A stretch of 64,000 nucleotides of DNA from contig NC_073348.2 in NCBI RefSeq assembly GCF_027580225.2, positions 40,614,501 through 40,678,500 on the forward strand, read 5' to 3'. Of this stretch, positions 63,520 to 64,000 are shown piece by piece. Numbering within the stretch: position 1 is the stretch's first letter; every line of letters begins with the position of its first letter. The notes under the pieces were generated by a model. It searched no databases, was not told where the DNA came from, and saw only the letters and a program-made list of their open reading frames with translations. The DNA is from Misgurnus anguillicaudatus. Lineage: Eukaryota > Chordata > Actinopteri > Cypriniformes > Cobitidae. A program made the translations under genes and the position numbers.

Positions 63520-64000
63520 TTCTGCATACTTTTTTACTGTTCTGTACTTTAAAACAAATAGTAGGCATCATGCAGTACTTTCTGTGCAGTAGTGAGTATA
63601 GTATTCATTGTGTGTTGACCTCAGGTTTAAACACAGATGCAGATTGATAGTCCAACATTAGTTTTGTGTTAAATGTATTTTTTTCCACATTAGAGTAAGC
63701 GCAGTCATTGGCGCAGTGAGTCTCTGTGCTGCCAGCTTTAGTTTAGACGCGCTGGGAAGAGGCCGGAGAGTTAAAGTATGTAAATGGCCCTTAATTCACT
63801 AAGTGGATGTGTTTTGCTACTTGTGCTAAATTACACAAGTTAATGTAATTGTTTTCACATGCGTCCACGTGTGCGGCCGAGGCCTGGCAGAAGAGGCTCG
63901 TGGGATTTTAGCTCTGCCCGCCGGGCATTTTTGCGTTGGGGCCGAGGATCTACGGTTAGATATTTTAGAGATTCTCTGCCGCTTGGCCTGGACTGTTTAT
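63520..64000. other. intron 3 sequence, GC-richer block at end
   Basis: 63690-64000 is non-repetitive and GC-richer with CCCTTAATTCACTAAG and TTAATGTAATTG words; candidate conserved non-coding sequence. No exon recognised. Confidence 0.35.

Overview
This window looks like teleost fish nuclear DNA, most likely from a cyprinid-type genome. It is AT-rich and almost entirely non-coding. It is full of short non-autonomous DNA transposons (hAT-type with 8-bp or 5-bp target duplications, TTAA-bounded elements, long fold-back elements) and carries long TG/CA, CT/GA and minisatellite arrays. The species is inferred from repeat style; no species-diagnostic gene is present. There is no sign of bacterial or phage organisation (no operons, no long ORFs, no CRISPR), and no RNA gene beyond one tRNA-like SINE fragment.

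The only protein-coding sequence I can support is two internal plus-strand exons of a netrin receptor of the UNC5 family, best matched to UNC5C: 52757-52984 (76 codons' worth) and 60191-60334 (48 codons' worth). Both have consensus AG/GT borders and both are phase 1-1. Joined, they read continuously through the linker after the signal peptide and the whole first Ig-like domain of the ectodomain. Everything upstream of 52757 is therefore most simply intron 1 of unc5c, which is very long in vertebrates. 52985-60190 is intron 2 (7,206 bp), and 60335 onward is the start of intron 3. Exon 1 (signal peptide) and all later exons (Ig2, thrombospondin repeats, membrane span, ZU5, death domain) lie outside the window or were not recognised.

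Layout. 0-8 kb: a composite hAT/MITE copy, a tRNA-like SINE fragment, a ~78-bp minisatellite, and a hAT element carrying a 35-bp minisatellite. 8-20 kb: mostly unique sequence with decayed MITEs, a hAT element with a perfect target duplication at 16.3 kb and a 550-bp TG tract. 21-34 kb: a dense cluster of nested fold-back and TTAA elements. 36-46 kb: several hAT elements with target duplications, a TTAA element and a fold-back element. 46-52.7 kb: unique sequence and a nested MITE pair leading to the exon. Intron 2: a second copy of the composite found at 1-430, more MITEs, and a probable LINE tail. Intron 3: a hAT element only 55 bp past the splice donor, and a fold-back element split by another hAT. 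Several GC-richer unique blocks between repeats are candidate conserved non-coding elements, but this cannot be judged without alignment. I found no novel biological system; the points of interest are the nested transposon architecture and the intronic setting of a guidance-receptor gene.
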